The notes: generated from the sequence alone by a model not told the origin. Counted from the stretch's first letter, positions 33,232-43,873 are shown. The stretch is DNA of 64,000 nt from an uncultured Dechloromonas sp. (GCF_945957265.1 NZ_CAMFKO010000012.1:41288-105287), one strand, 5' to 3'. Program-made: numbers and translations.

Positions 33232-34013
33232 TGTGCGGACTCCTTCGCGGTGCGGCGTAACAGGAAGGTGGCGATGTGCTCGCCGGGCAGGCTGGGCTTC
33301 GAGAGGCCTGCCTGCTGGTCCTTCCAGGCGGCGTGGCCGAGAATGTTCATCAGGCAGCCGCAGTCGGCGCTGACCACGCGCTCGGCGCCGGTCGCCTTGA
33401 GCGACTTGACCTTGTCCTCGACCATGGCGGCCGAGATTTCCGGCTGCTTGACCGAGAAGGTGCCGCCGAAGCCGCAGCACTCGGATTCGTGATCCTGTTG
33501 CGCCACGGTGACCTTGGCCAGATCGCCGAGCAGCTTTTTGCCGGTGATGTGAACGCCCATTTCCCGGCGTGCCGAACAGGAGGTGTGCAGCACGACGGTG
33601 CAGTCGCCGCCGCAGTCCTCTGGCTTGAAATTGAGCACCTCGACCAGGAACTGGGTCAGTTCGTAAACGCGGGCCGAAAGGTGCTCGGCCGCCGCCTTGC
33701 GCGCCGGGTCGGCGGCGAACAGCGTGGGGTAATGGTGCTTCATCATGCCGGCGCAGGAGCCGGAGGGAACGACGACCGGCCAGTCGTTGGGGAACAGGGT
33801 GAGCTGCAGCGCCGCCACCTTGCGCGCTTCGTCGGGGAAGCCGCTGGTGTAGGCCGGCTGGCCGCAGCAGGTTTGCTCTTCCGGAAAATGCACGCGGATG
33901 CCCTGGCGCTCGAGCAGGGTGATTGCATCCATGCCGGCACCGGGAAAGAACTGGTCTACGACGCAGGTCGCGAAAAAATAGACGTCAGTGGGATATGCAG
34001 ATCGGCTATGCAT
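33228..34013 (-). CDS. lldE: LldE/LutA, L-lactate oxidation complex CCG subunit
   Basis: 261-residue protein with two CCG-type cysteine-rich domains. The first has FATCVVDQFFPGAG and TCCGQPAYTSG, with the SGSCAGMMKHHYP segment; the second has LHTSCSARREMG, SECCGFGGTFSV and SADCGCLMNI. These bind iron-sulfur clusters in the lactate oxidation complex. It is the first gene of lldEGF, with GGAG upstream of the ATG. The promoter and PdhR/LldR-type operator lie just upstream. Confidence 0.95.
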   Translation of the reverse strand: MHSRSAYPTDVYFFATCVVDQFFPGAGMDAITLLERQGIRVHFPEEQTCCGQPAYTSGFPDEARKVAALQLTLFPNDWPVVVPSGSCAGMMKHHYPTLFAADPARKAAAEHLSARVYELTQFLVEVLNFKPEDCGGDCTVVLHTSCSARREMGVHITGKKLLGDLAKVTVAQQDHESECCGFGGTFSVKQPEISAAMVEDKVKSLKATGAERVVSADCGCLMNILGHAAWKDQQAGLSKPSLPGEHIATFLLRRTAKESAQ

Positions 34014-34043
34014 CTTGTCTCCGTTAATTTTTTACCGGTCAAA

Positions 34044-34101
34044 TGGTAAGACCAGTTGTTGGTCTTGGCGAAATTTTGCGTGAATACCGGCACTTAGTCA
34101 A
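34044..34101 (-). promoter_or_regulatory. lldE promoter with LldR/PdhR-type operator
   Basis: On the minus strand a -35 TTGACT (34101-34096) and a -10 CAAAAT (34078-34073) are separated by 17 bases. The transcript would start near 34066. A perfect palindrome TGGTAAGACCA at 34044-34054 sits just downstream of the start, and a degenerate half-copy TGGTCTTGG at 34060-34068 covers the start itself. The palindrome equals the core of the E. coli PdhR site as I recall it. Repression by the adjacent LldR, relieved by lactate or pyruvate, is inferred. Confidence 0.7.
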
Positions 34102-34125
34102 TCCTGAATAGGGAAATCCCTAGGC

Positions 34126-34187
34126 TTGCACTTTGTCGTATCGATGATTAGAATGTGCTGGTCTTACCAATCAATGTGGTCTTACCA
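34126..34187 (+). promoter_or_regulatory. lldR-ppsA promoter with two tandem LldR/PdhR-type operators
   Basis: A -35 TTGCAC (34126-34131) and -10 TAGAAT (34149-34154) with a 17-base spacer predict a start near 34161. Two perfect copies of TGGTCTTACCA lie at 34159-34169 and 34177-34187, centres 18 bases apart, the first on the start site and the second ending at the base before the lldR ATG. The core is the same as the copy in front of lldE. This strongly suggests autoregulation and joint control of the divergent units. Confidence 0.75.
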
Positions 34188-34955
34188 ATGCCGAGCAAGC
34201 TGCAGGTTCCACGCATTTCCGATGCCATCGCTTCCACGCTGGAGCGGCGCATCCTCGAAGGCTCGCTGAAGCCCGGCGACCGCCTGCCGCCGGAGCGTGA
34301 ACTGGCGGTCGACCTGGGGGTGTCGCGGCCGAGTCTGCGCGAAGCGATCCAGAAGCTGGCCTCGAAGGGCATGGTGACCAGTCGCCAGGGTGGCGGGACC
34401 TATGTAACCGATGTGCTGGAGTCGAGTTTTTCCGACCCGTGGCAGGACATGATGGGCAAGCACCCGAACCTGCGCGAGGACATGCTCGAATTCCGTCGCA
34501 TGCTCGAAGGCCAGGCTGCCGAATGGGCTGCCGAGCGGGCCACCGAGGCCGACCTGCAGCGCCTCGACCAGACTTTCAACACCCTGATGGGCGCTTTCGA
34601 GTCCGATGATGCGCAGAAGCGTTCGGAGGCCGACATTGCCTTCCACCAGGCTATCGGCGATGCCGCCCACAATGTGCTGATCGGCCATCTGTCCGGTGCC
34701 TTGCTCAGCCTGATGCACGACAACATCCGCCTCAACCTCGGCGAACTGAAGAGCGTGCCGGCCGCCAACCGCCTGCTGATGAGCCAGCATGAGGCGATCT
34801 ACAAGGGCATTCGCGAGAACCGGCCGCAGGCCGCACGTTCCGCCGCCGAGACGCACATCGACTTCGTGCGCGAGACGCTGGCCCAGACCCTGCGTTCCGT
34901 CGCCCGCCGCGAGACGGCCGAGCGCCGCCTGAATACCGAATTCACCCCTTCCTGA
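34188..34955 (+). CDS. lldR: GntR/FadR-family regulator LldR/PdhR-like
   Basis: 255-residue repressor. The N-terminal winged helix contains LKPGDRLPPERELAVDLGV and SRPSLREAIQKLASKGMV, typical of GntR. The C-terminal FCD domain carries the spaced metal-binding residues, with FHQAIGDAAHN and the late SQHEAIYKGI and ETHIDFV histidines. ATG 34188 follows the second operator directly; GTG 34155 lies upstream of the predicted transcript start, so it is rejected. No Shine-Dalgarno is seen. Ligand is likely lactate or pyruvate, by context. Confidence 0.88.
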   Translation: MPSKLQVPRISDAIASTLERRILEGSLKPGDRLPPERELAVDLGVSRPSLREAIQKLASKGMVTSRQGGGTYVTDVLESSFSDPWQDMMGKHPNLREDMLEFRRMLEGQAAEWAAERATEADLQRLDQTFNTLMGAFESDDAQKRSEADIAFHQAIGDAAHNVLIGHLSGALLSLMHDNIRLNLGELKSVPAANRLLMSQHEAIYKGIRENRPQAARSAAETHIDFVRETLAQTLRSVARRETAERRLNTEFTPS

Positions 34956-34993
34956 TTTTCATTTTCTAGATTCGACCCCGAAAGGACCTCTGC

Positions 34994-37369
<2,376 letters not shown>

Positions 37370-37384
37370 GGATCGCGTTGCTGA

Positions 37385-37437
37385 CCCCGGTCGCTGACCG
37401 GGGCGTAAAAAAGGCCGGGAAGTTTCCCGGCCTTTTT
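37385..37437 (+). terminator. Tandem hairpin terminator of ppsA
   Basis: Two hairpins follow the ppsA stop. The first is an eight-base-pair stem CCCCGGTC / GACCGGGG at 37385-37403. The second is GGCCGGGA / TCCCGGCC at 37413-37432 flanked by an A run and a five-T run, a canonical intrinsic terminator. The flanking A and T runs make it bidirectional; on the minus strand it may also stop the PEP-CTERM gene transcript. Confidence 0.9.
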
Positions 37438-37457
37438 GCATTCGGACTGGAGACGCT

Positions 37458-38465
37458 TCAGCTCTTCCGATTGTCGCGAGCGCCGAGTCCAATGAGCGCC
37501 AGGGCGAGCAGTGCCAACGTGCCAGGTTCGGGGGCGTTGTTGTCGTTGCGCGTGCCAAATGGCTGCACCCAGGCGGTTTCGCCGCCGCCGTTGATGTAAG
37601 CCATCTGCCAGTCGATTTGCAGGACATCGAAAATCGTATTCTTGTTGTGAATCTCGTCGTCGATTTCCTGGTTGTAGATCGCGAATGCGGCGTTGTTCTG
37701 ACCGGTGTTGGTCTGGGCCTTCGGTTGGCCGAGCGTGCAAACCCCGTTGGCGTCCGGGAAGCCGGTAAAGACAGACCCGTTCATGCAGATCGAGCCATGA
37801 ACGTAAGCCCAGGGGCCGGTATCGCCAAAACCGGTCGCCGTGGACGGCGGCAGCGGATTGGCCAGCGGGTCGTTGCTGAGCGTGGACCCTGTCGGCTGGA
37901 GATAGAACGACTTGTTGTTGAGGGTGTTCTGGATATCAACCAGGGTTATCTTGGCCCAGACGAGCAGATCGGGGCCGCCGTCCAGCAGGTTGGTCGCGGA
38001 GCTTCCGCCCTGCGTGCCCGTTTCGTTGAAGGCGAAGAAGCCGACGAATTTGCTCCCAACAAACTGCGAGGCCAGGGTGTTGATGCTGGCCTGCCAACTG
38101 TTCCCGTCACCGCTGGTCGGGCCATTGGTGGTATCCGTGGTCATGTTGGTGAAGGTGTTGATGTTGTTGGCCGACGGCGTGTTGTAAGCATTGTCGACGC
38201 CTGCAATGTTTGTTTGGGCCTGCCCGCCGTTATTGACTCCAACGACAACATAGTCCTTGATGCTGCCCGGTGTCGCGGAAACCGCGTAAGGGCCGGAGTT
38301 GGAGGAGCCGCCATTCAGCAGCGTCAGGGAATAGACCTGGAAGTCGGTGAACTGCAGGCAGTTCTGGCCATTGCAGGGGCCGGTCGGCAGGTTGATGGCG
38401 AAGGCTGCTTGTGAGGCCAGCGCCAGTGCAGTCATCGCGATGGTTTTATGCAGAAGGTTTTTCAT
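37458..38465 (-). CDS. PEP-CTERM sorting-domain protein, secreted, unknown function
   Basis: 335-residue exported protein. A signal peptide (about 1-26, ending AFA) is followed by a Gly/Asn/Ser-rich mature region with two Cys pairs (GPCNGQNC). The C-terminus has the three parts of an exosortase substrate: PEP motif (APEPGT), a hydrophobic stretch ALLALALIGLGA and a basic tail. It should be processed by an exosortase encoded elsewhere and exported to the surface or exopolysaccharide. ATG 38465 is chosen because GGTGAG lies just upstream. No cohesin, lectin or other domain is recognised. Confidence 0.85.
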   Translation of the reverse strand: MKNLLHKTIAMTALALASQAAFAINLPTGPCNGQNCLQFTDFQVYSLTLLNGGSSNSGPYAVSATPGSIKDYVVVGVNNGGQAQTNIAGVDNAYNTPSANNINTFTNMTTDTTNGPTSGDGNSWQASINTLASQFVGSKFVGFFAFNETGTQGGSSATNLLDGGPDLLVWAKITLVDIQNTLNNKSFYLQPTGSTLSNDPLANPLPPSTATGFGDTGPWAYVHGSICMNGSVFTGFPDANGVCTLGQPKAQTNTGQNNAAFAIYNQEIDDEIHNKNTIFDVLQIDWQMAYINGGGETAWVQPFGTRNDNNAPEPGTLALLALALIGLGARDNRKS

Positions 38466-38512
38466 GGCACTCACCGTTCAAATAATTTCTTGGTTGCAGG
38501 TGAGTAAAAACA

Positions 38513-38528
38513 AGCAAATATTCCACCA
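38513..38528 (-). promoter_or_regulatory. Candidate sigma-54 promoter of the PEP-CTERM gene
   Basis: Read on the minus strand TGGTGGAATATTTGCT has GG and GC ten bases apart with a perfect TTGCT -12 element; the -24 element TGGTGG is only half conserved. It would start transcription about 35 bases before the ATG. PEP-CTERM genes are often under sigma-54 with PrsK/PrsR in beta-proteobacteria, which makes this plausible but not shown. A search for an upstream enhancer-binding repeat would help. Confidence 0.4.
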
Positions 38529-38678
38529 TGTTCGTAATTTGTTGAATTTAATGGATTGTTTTTTGCAAATTTTTTTGGCGAGCGTCGAGTGTAAGAAAAT
38601 TCGACAAACGTGCATGTCGCCGGGCATGCTGGGGGGGGCAAATCTCGGCCCGAGTCCGCCAACGGGTATCAAGCCAAG

Positions 38679-39152
38679 TCAGCGCTCCAGCGACGATGCC
38701 TTGAAATCGTCGTGGCAGTTCTTGCAGGTTCGCGTCATGTCGGCCAGGGCGCCTTTCAGGCTATCCGGGTTGCCGCTGCGGGCCACTTCCTTCAAGCGCG
38801 TCGCGTCGGCCTGGAATTTCTCCACCTGTGACCGAAAATGCGGCCAATCCTGCCAGATTTCCGGTTTTGCCTTGGTGTCGCCTTCGTGCGATCCGGCGAC
38901 GAAGCCATCGATGCTGGCCCGCGACAACATCTCCAGATAATTCGCGTGGCGATTCAGTTCGTCGCGATTCATCGGGATCTTTCCCTTGGCCATCGCGGAT
39001 ACCTGCTCATAGTGTCGCTTGACCATGGTCATCACGGCGCGTCGGTAGCGGATCGGCTCTTCGTAGCGGGAAACTTCTGCCCAGAGACTCGCCGAGAAGG
39101 CTAGCAGGGCCGACACGATGAGCGATCGGGCGAATATTTTACGAAGGAGCAT
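38679..39152 (-). CDS. Cytochrome c' family protein
   Basis: 157-residue periplasmic class II cytochrome. A signal peptide (about 1-24, ending SLWA) is followed by a four-helix bundle sequence and the C-terminal heme motif CKNCHDDFK, the hallmark of cytochrome c'. Length is usual (about 130 mature residues). Start MLLRKIFARSLIV at 39152 with AAGGAGC-type site is preferred over an in-frame upstream Met. It is divergent from a diheme cytochrome gene, 87 bases apart. Such proteins bind NO or shuttle electrons; the physiological role here is not set by the sequence. Confidence 0.85.
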   Translation of the reverse strand: MLLRKIFARSLIVSALLAFSASLWAEVSRYEEPIRYRRAVMTMVKRHYEQVSAMAKGKIPMNRDELNRHANYLEMLSRASIDGFVAGSHEGDTKAKPEIWQDWPHFRSQVEKFQADATRLKEVARSGNPDSLKGALADMTRTCKNCHDDFKASSLER

Positions 39153-39239
39153 TGTCGAATACCTCGTTAGCTGTGCATTTTTCGCATTATCGCTATTATT
39201 CGCATAGCCCATCAATGATCACCTAAAAAGGGGGAGTGT

Positions 39240-39863
39240 ATGAAAAGCGCTCGTTGCTTGCTGGCCTGTCTGGCGTATTGCCTTTCCGGAAATCTACTGG
39301 CTCAGGATGTTCCGGCCACCGTACAAAACAATTGTGCACGTTGTCACGGGCTGGACGGCATCGCAAAACAGCCGGCGATGCCCCATCTCAACGGCCAACT
39401 CGACAGTTACCTGCTCGCTTCGATGAAGAAATTGCAGAAGGGGCGGTTACCGACCGAGGTGGCGAATCACGTACCGGAGTCGCTTCCGGAAAGCGAGCTG
39501 GCAGCCATCGCTCATTACTACCAAGCCATCAAGGCAACGCGTCCGATCCAGGAGGCGGACCCGGAGAAAGTGGCGCGGGGCGAGATCGTGTTTCGCAATC
39601 GCTGCAACGATTGCCACGGCGACAACGGCCGGGAGGCCGACAAGGATGCGCCGCTCATGGCAGGCCAGGACCTGCAGCACTTGTTGAAGCAAATCAGGCT
39701 TTTTGTGGGCGGGAAACGCAAATTTGGTTTTTTGCAGGACGACGCGTTCAAGGGGCAAAGCTTGGAAGATCTTGATGCCGTGGCTCATTTCTTTGCCAGC
39801 CAGGATCAGGTGGCGCCGCCGGCGCAGGTCAATAATAGCGGCAAGAAGAAGCAGCGCCGCTAG
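39240..39863 (+). CDS. Diheme cytochrome c, c4/c553-like
   Basis: 207-residue periplasmic electron carrier. After a signal peptide (about 1-21, ending LLAQ) two class I domains appear, each with a CxxCH motif: CARCHG near residue 32 and CNDCHG near residue 122. Met ligands are plausible in the following helices. The tail is very basic (GKKKQRR), which may favour membrane or partner binding. A GGGGGAG Shine-Dalgarno is four to six bases before the ATG. It could donate to a terminal oxidase or to the adjacent cytochrome c'. Confidence 0.88.
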   Translation: MKSARCLLACLAYCLSGNLLAQDVPATVQNNCARCHGLDGIAKQPAMPHLNGQLDSYLLASMKKLQKGRLPTEVANHVPESLPESELAAIAHYYQAIKATRPIQEADPEKVARGEIVFRNRCNDCHGDNGREADKDAPLMAGQDLQHLLKQIRLFVGGKRKFGFLQDDAFKGQSLEDLDAVAHFFASQDQVAPPAQVNNSGKKKQRR

Positions 39864-39869
39864 GCATCC

Positions 39870-40193
39870 TCAACCGGGCAGCAGCGCCTTCAGCCCGAGC
39901 AGCACCGACATGCCGGCAATGAACGGCAGCCAGGGGTTGCGCCAGCGGGCGGCGACCAGGATGGCGGCGCCGGCGGCGGCGAGCTTGGGATTGAGCGGCG
40001 CGATGTGGCCGCCGACCGTCAGCACGTCGGGCACGACGATGGCGGCCAGCGCCGCGGCCGGGGCGTAGCGCAGCGCGCGTTGCAGCGTCGGCGGCAGGCT
40101 GAAGCGGTTGCCGAGGACGATGAAGCTGGCGCGGGGCAGGGTGGTGGCCAGCCCGAGCAGGACGAAGATCAGCCACAGCGTGGGGTCGTTCAT
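39870..40193 (-). CDS. azlD: AzlD branched-chain amino-acid exporter small subunit
   Basis: 107-residue membrane protein with about four transmembrane segments, beginning MNDPTLWLIFVLLGLATTLPRA-type sequence. AzlD partners AzlC to export branched-chain amino acids or analogues. Its ATG overlaps the azlC stop (ATGA) and it is the second gene of the pair. The Pro-Arg-Ala-Ser segment after the first helix (PRASFIVLG) and a conserved ALAAIVVPDV are family-like. Confidence 0.9.
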   Translation of the reverse strand: MNDPTLWLIFVLLGLATTLPRASFIVLGNRFSLPPTLQRALRYAPAAALAAIVVPDVLTVGGHIAPLNPKLAAAGAAILVAARWRNPWLPFIAGMSVLLGLKALLPG

Positions 40194-40909
40194 GCGTTCT
40201 TTTTCTCCTGCCAGTGTTCGGCGGCAAAGCCGGCGGCGATGCCGAGGCAGATCGCGGTGACGACGCCCAGACGCAGCGGCATGCCGCGCAGCAGCACGGC
40301 GCTGCCGCCGCCGACCAGGGCGGCAACGAGCATCGGGCGCGACTTCGCCATCGGCACCAGCAGCACGATCAGCGCGATGGTCGCCATGAATTCCAGCGAC
40401 CAGCTTTTCGGGATGACGCCGGCGGCGAAGATGCCGGCCAGCGCGAAGCTCTGCCACAACAGCCAGGACCAGACGCCGGTAACCAGATAGAAGCCGAGGC
40501 GCCAGCGCGGGTCGTCGACCTGCATCAGCTTGTCGTAGCAGACGGCGAAGCTGCCGTCGGTCAGCAAGTGCCCGCACAGCCAGCGCCAGCCCGTGCCGAT
40601 GCCGCGAAACCCGGGGGCGATGCCGGCGCTGAAGATCAGGAAGCGCAGGTTGAGCGCCAGCCCGGTGGCGAGGATCAGCCACAGCGGGGCGTGATCGGCG
40701 ATCAGCGGCAGGGTGCCGAGCTGGGCGGTGCCGGCGAAGACGATGATGTTCATGCCCATCGCCTCGAGGGGGGTGAAGCCGGCGCTGGTCATCGCCATGC
40801 CGACCACCAGCGCCCATGGAATCAGCCCGACCGAGACCGGCAGGAAGGCGACGAAGCCTTCGCGCACGCCGGCCGCGAAGCCGCGGCGCTCAAAATCGGA
40901 AGACTGCAT
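40190..40909 (-). CDS. azlC: AzlC branched-chain amino-acid exporter large subunit
   Basis: 239-residue polytopic membrane protein. Family blocks visible are PVSVGLIPWALVVGMAM, IIVFAGTAQLGTLPL and GIAPGFRG. It exports branched-chain amino acids with AzlD, which starts within its stop codon. The pair shows no adjacent regulator gene (an AzlB/Lrp-type factor is absent). Start MQSSDFERRGF is the first plausible Met before the first helix. Confidence 0.92.
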   Translation of the reverse strand: MQSSDFERRGFAAGVREGFVAFLPVSVGLIPWALVVGMAMTSAGFTPLEAMGMNIIVFAGTAQLGTLPLIADHAPLWLILATGLALNLRFLIFSAGIAPGFRGIGTGWRWLCGHLLTDGSFAVCYDKLMQVDDPRWRLGFYLVTGVWSWLLWQSFALAGIFAAGVIPKSWSLEFMATIALIVLLVPMAKSRPMLVAALVGGGSAVLLRGMPLRLGVVTAICLGIAAGFAAEHWQEKKNA

Positions 40910-40949
40910 GGCGGACAGGTTGGGTGTTCAAGAGCGGGGTGGCAAAAAG

Positions 40950-42182
40950 TCAGTGCGCATCAGACGGCCTGGGCAGCAGGAAGTTCAACGCCACCGCCAG
41001 CACGCCGCACAGGCTGATGCCCTGCAGCGCGAAGCTGCCGATATGCACGCCCAGCCCGCCGATGCCGGTGACCAGCGTCACCGAGACGATGCACAGGTTG
41101 CGCGGGCTGGCCAGGTCGACCTTGGCGTCCATCAGCGTCTTCAGGCCGATGCCGGCGATGGAACCGAAGAGCAGGACCATGATGCCACCCATCACCGGCA
41201 GCGGGATGGTCTGCAGCAGCGCGCCGAACTTGCCGACGAAGGCCATCAGGATGGCGAAGCCGGCGGCCCAGGTCATGATCGCCGGGTTGTAGTTCTTGGT
41301 CAGCATCACGGCGCCGGTGACTTCGCCGTAGGTGGTCACCGGCGGGCCGCCGAACAGGCCGACGATATTGACCGCCAGGCCGTCTCCGAGCAGCGTGCGG
41401 TGCAGGCCGGGGCTCTCGGTGTAGTCCTTGCCCGACACCGAGCCGATGGCGAGGATGCCGCCGACGTGCTCGACGATGGGCGCGATGGCGACCGGGATCA
41501 TGAACAGGATGGCGGCCAGGTTGAATTCCGGCTTGCCGAATTCGGGCACGGCGATCCAGGCCGCGGCGGCGACCTTGCCGAAATCGACGATGCCGGCGAA
41601 CAGCGAGACGGCGTAGCCGACGGCGACGCCGACCAGGATCGGCACCAGCTTGAGCAGGCCTTTGGCACGGATGGCGGTGAGCATGGTGGCGAGCAGCGAT
41701 ATCGCGGCAATGGCGAGCGCCGTTTCGTAGGGCACGACCTGCGCCTCGCCCGCCTTGCCGGTCGCCATGCCGATCGCCACCTGGGCCAGGCCGAGGCCGA
41801 TGACCATGACCACCGGGCCGATGACCACCGGCGGCAGCAGGCGGTGGATGAAGTCGACGCCGCGCCATTTCACCAGCCCGGCGGCGACGTAGTAGAAAAA
41901 GCTGGCGGCGGCCAGCGCACCGATCGTCGCCGGCATGCCCCAGGTCTGCACCGAGTAGATCACCGGCGCGATGAAGGCGAAGCTGGAACCGAGGTAGATC
42001 GGCACCTGGCGTTTGGTGCACAGCTGGAAGATCAGCGTGCCGACGCCGGCGCCGAGCAGCGCCAGGCTGGGGTTGAGGCCGGTGAGCAGCGGCACCAGCA
42101 CGGTGGCGCCGAAGGCGACGAACAGGATCTGGGCGCCGGACAGCGCGGTGCGCCAGGTCGGCTCGGTGGCGTAGGCGTTCAT
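40950..42182 (-). CDS. uraA: Uracil permease, NCS2 family
   Basis: 410-residue inner-membrane uracil:proton symporter. About 14 hydrophobic segments; NCS2 signatures are QILFVAFGATVLVPLLTG near the N-terminus, PIYLGSSFAFIAP, and the substrate-binding FGGPPVTTYGEVTGA region with its conserved Pro and Thr. AVEHVGGI-like EHVGGILAIG carries the substrate-binding Glu. Its ATG shares one base with the upp stop, so uptake and salvage are translated together. Confidence 0.95.
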   Translation of the reverse strand: MNAYATEPTWRTALSGAQILFVAFGATVLVPLLTGLNPSLALLGAGVGTLIFQLCTKRQVPIYLGSSFAFIAPVIYSVQTWGMPATIGALAAASFFYYVAAGLVKWRGVDFIHRLLPPVVIGPVVMVIGLGLAQVAIGMATGKAGEAQVVPYETALAIAAISLLATMLTAIRAKGLLKLVPILVGVAVGYAVSLFAGIVDFGKVAAAAWIAVPEFGKPEFNLAAILFMIPVAIAPIVEHVGGILAIGSVSGKDYTESPGLHRTLLGDGLAVNIVGLFGGPPVTTYGEVTGAVMLTKNYNPAIMTWAAGFAILMAFVGKFGALLQTIPLPVMGGIMVLLFGSIAGIGLKTLMDAKVDLASPRNLCIVSVTLVTGIGGLGVHIGSFALQGISLCGVLAVALNFLLPRPSDAH

Positions 42183-42814
42183 CAGGCTTCCTTGGTGCCG
42201 AAGATCTTGTCGCCGGCGTCGCCGAGGCCGGGGATGATGTAGCCGACGTCGTTGAGATAGCTGTCGATGGCGGCGGTGTACAGCTGCACGTCGGGGTGGG
42301 CGGCCTCGAGCGCCTTGATGCCCTCCGGCGCGGCGACCAGGACCAGCGCCTTGATGTGCCGGCAGCCGTTGCGCTTGAGCATGTCGATGGTGGCGATCAG
42401 CGAGCCGCCTGTGGCCAGCATCGGGTCGATGATCATCGCCAGGCGCTCGTCGAGCTGGCCGACGAAGCGCTCGAAATACGGCTCGGGCATCAGCGTGTCG
42501 TGGTTGCGGGCGATGCCGACGACGCTCACCTTGGCATTCGGGATCAGGTCGAGCACGCCGTCGAGCATGCCGAGGCCGGCGCGCAGGATGGGCACGACGG
42601 TGACTTTCTTGCCCTTGATCTGGTCGATCTCCACCGGGCCGGCCCAGCCGGCGATGGTGGTCTTTTCCAGCTCGAAGTCGGCGCAGGCTTCGTAGCTGAG
42701 CAGGCGGGCGACTTCGGCGGTCAGTTCGCGGAATTTCTTGGTGCTGATGTCGCCTTCGCGCATCAGGCCGATCTTGTGTTTGACGAGGGGGTGCTGCAGT
42801 TCGATGACGGGCAT
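42182..42814 (-). CDS. upp: Uracil phosphoribosyltransferase
   Basis: 210-residue cytoplasmic enzyme that converts uracil and PRPP to UMP. The PRPP loop [18 protein letters not shown] is intact, and the N-terminal [13 protein letters not shown] and the C-terminal uracil site [16 protein letters not shown] match the family. It precedes uraA with a one-base overlap. Together with pyrH at the other end of the window it feeds the UMP pool. Confidence 0.98.
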   Translation of the reverse strand: MPVIELQHPLVKHKIGLMREGDISTKKFRELTAEVARLLSYEACADFELEKTTIAGWAGPVEIDQIKGKKVTVVPILRAGLGMLDGVLDLIPNAKVSVVGIARNHDTLMPEPYFERFVGQLDERLAMIIDPMLATGGSLIATIDMLKRNGCRHIKALVLVAAPEGIKALEAAHPDVQLYTAAIDSYLNDVGYIIPGLGDAGDKIFGTKEA

Positions 42815-42916
42815 GGCTGTTCCCGGGCGGAAAAATGACCGCGCGAGCTTAGCCGATTCGTCTTGTCCTGCCTATGCGGGAAATCGCCAGTCCGCGCTCG
42901 AGGCGGGCGTCGGGGG

Positions 42917-43408
42917 CTAGAAAACCCCCAGCGCCAGGCCGGCGGCGATGGCGCCGCCGAGTTCGGCGCAACGCGCCAGCTCGTCGACGGCGATGGTCTT
43001 GGGGGCGAGGATGGCCTGCGGCGTCTGGGCGTGGGTGCACACGATGAGCGGCGGCGCCACCGGCTTGAGGCGCCAGCCGGTGGCGATGCGCTCGATCTGC
43101 CGGGCGGCGCCGGCCCCGTCGCTGCCGGCGCAGATCAGCGTGGCGTAGGGGCGGCCGTTCACGCGGTCGAGCGCCGCGTAGTAGGTCCGGTCGAAGAAAT
43201 CCTTGAGCATGCCGGCCATGCTGGCCAGGTTTTCCGGCGTCGCGAAGATGAATCCGTCGGCCGCCAGCACATCGTCCGCCCCCGCTTCCGCCGCCTTGAG
43301 CAGGCGCACGGCGACGCCGGCTTCCGCGCCGGCGGCATCGGCGGCGGCACGGGCCATCTGCAGCGTGCCGCCGGTATGCGTGTGGTAAACGATGAGCAGG
43401 GTCTTCAT
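42917..43408 (-). CDS. Flavodoxin-like NAD(P)H-dependent oxidoreductase
   Basis: 163-residue flavodoxin-fold protein. The N-terminal phosphate loop VYHTHTGGTLQMA resembles the FMN-binding T/SxTGxT motif. IFATPENLASMAGMLKDFFDR and GRPYATLICAGSDG are the typical second and third FMN-side segments. It is probably an FMN-dependent reductase in the cytoplasm; the electron acceptor is not known. No signal peptide. It lies as an isolated gene before an FKBP lipoprotein gene. Confidence 0.78.
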   Translation of the reverse strand: MKTLLIVYHTHTGGTLQMARAAADAAGAEAGVAVRLLKAAEAGADDVLAADGFIFATPENLASMAGMLKDFFDRTYYAALDRVNGRPYATLICAGSDGAGAARQIERIATGWRLKPVAPPLIVCTHAQTPQAILAPKTIAVDELARCAELGGAIAAGLALGVF

Positions 43409-43442
43409 CGGGGGCCTGGCTTGTCTTCGTCCGGCAATGCGA

Positions 43443-43853
43443 TCAGCGCACGACCTTCAGCAATTCGACCTCGAAGGTCAGCGTTGCGTTCGGCGGCACG
43501 GCCGAACCGGCGCCGCGGCTGCCGTAGGCGATTTCCGGCGGGCAGGTGAGCTTGGCCTTGCCGCCTTCGCGCATCTTGGCGACGCCTTCGGTCCAGCACG
43601 GAATCACCCGGTTGAGCGGGAAGGTCGCTGGTTCGCCGCGCTTGTAGGAGCTGTCGAACTCGCGGCCATCGGCCAGCGTGCCGCGGTAGTGGACCTGGAC
43701 GTTGGACTGGGCGGTCGGTTGGGCACCGGCGCCGTCCTTCAGCGACTCGTACACCAGGCCGCTGGGCGTGCGCTCGGCGGAGCCGGCGAGGGCGGAACAG
43801 GCGGAGAGGGCGATCAGGCTGCCGATGGCCAGGGTATTCAGGGTCGGTTTCAT
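43443..43853 (-). CDS. FKBP-type peptidyl-prolyl isomerase, lipoprotein
   Basis: 136-residue exported FKBP protein. The signal peptide ends in a lipobox ALSAC (Cys19), so it is likely lipid-anchored in the periplasm. The FKBP domain shows VQVHYRGTLADGREFDSSY, the RGEPATFPLNRVIPCW strand, and GSRGAGSAVPPNATLTFEVE, the usual active-site aromatic and hydrophobic positions. It probably assists folding of exported proteins. It could be co-transcribed with the downstream flavodoxin-like gene, 34 bases apart. Confidence 0.9.
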   Translation of the reverse strand: MKPTLNTLAIGSLIALSACSALAGSAERTPSGLVYESLKDGAGAQPTAQSNVQVHYRGTLADGREFDSSYKRGEPATFPLNRVIPCWTEGVAKMREGGKAKLTCPPEIAYGSRGAGSAVPPNATLTFEVELLKVVR

Positions 43854-43873
43854 GGGGTTCCTTTGCGACAGGG

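Noticed and set aside
38631..38639. Run of G as a possible phase-variable tract
   Set aside because: It lies downstream of cytochrome c' and far upstream of the PEP-CTERM start, outside any coding or promoter element I can support.
42912..42929. Terminator at the end of the flavodoxin-like gene
   Set aside because: A five-base-pair G/C stem overlaps the stop codon and has no U-tract; too weak to call.
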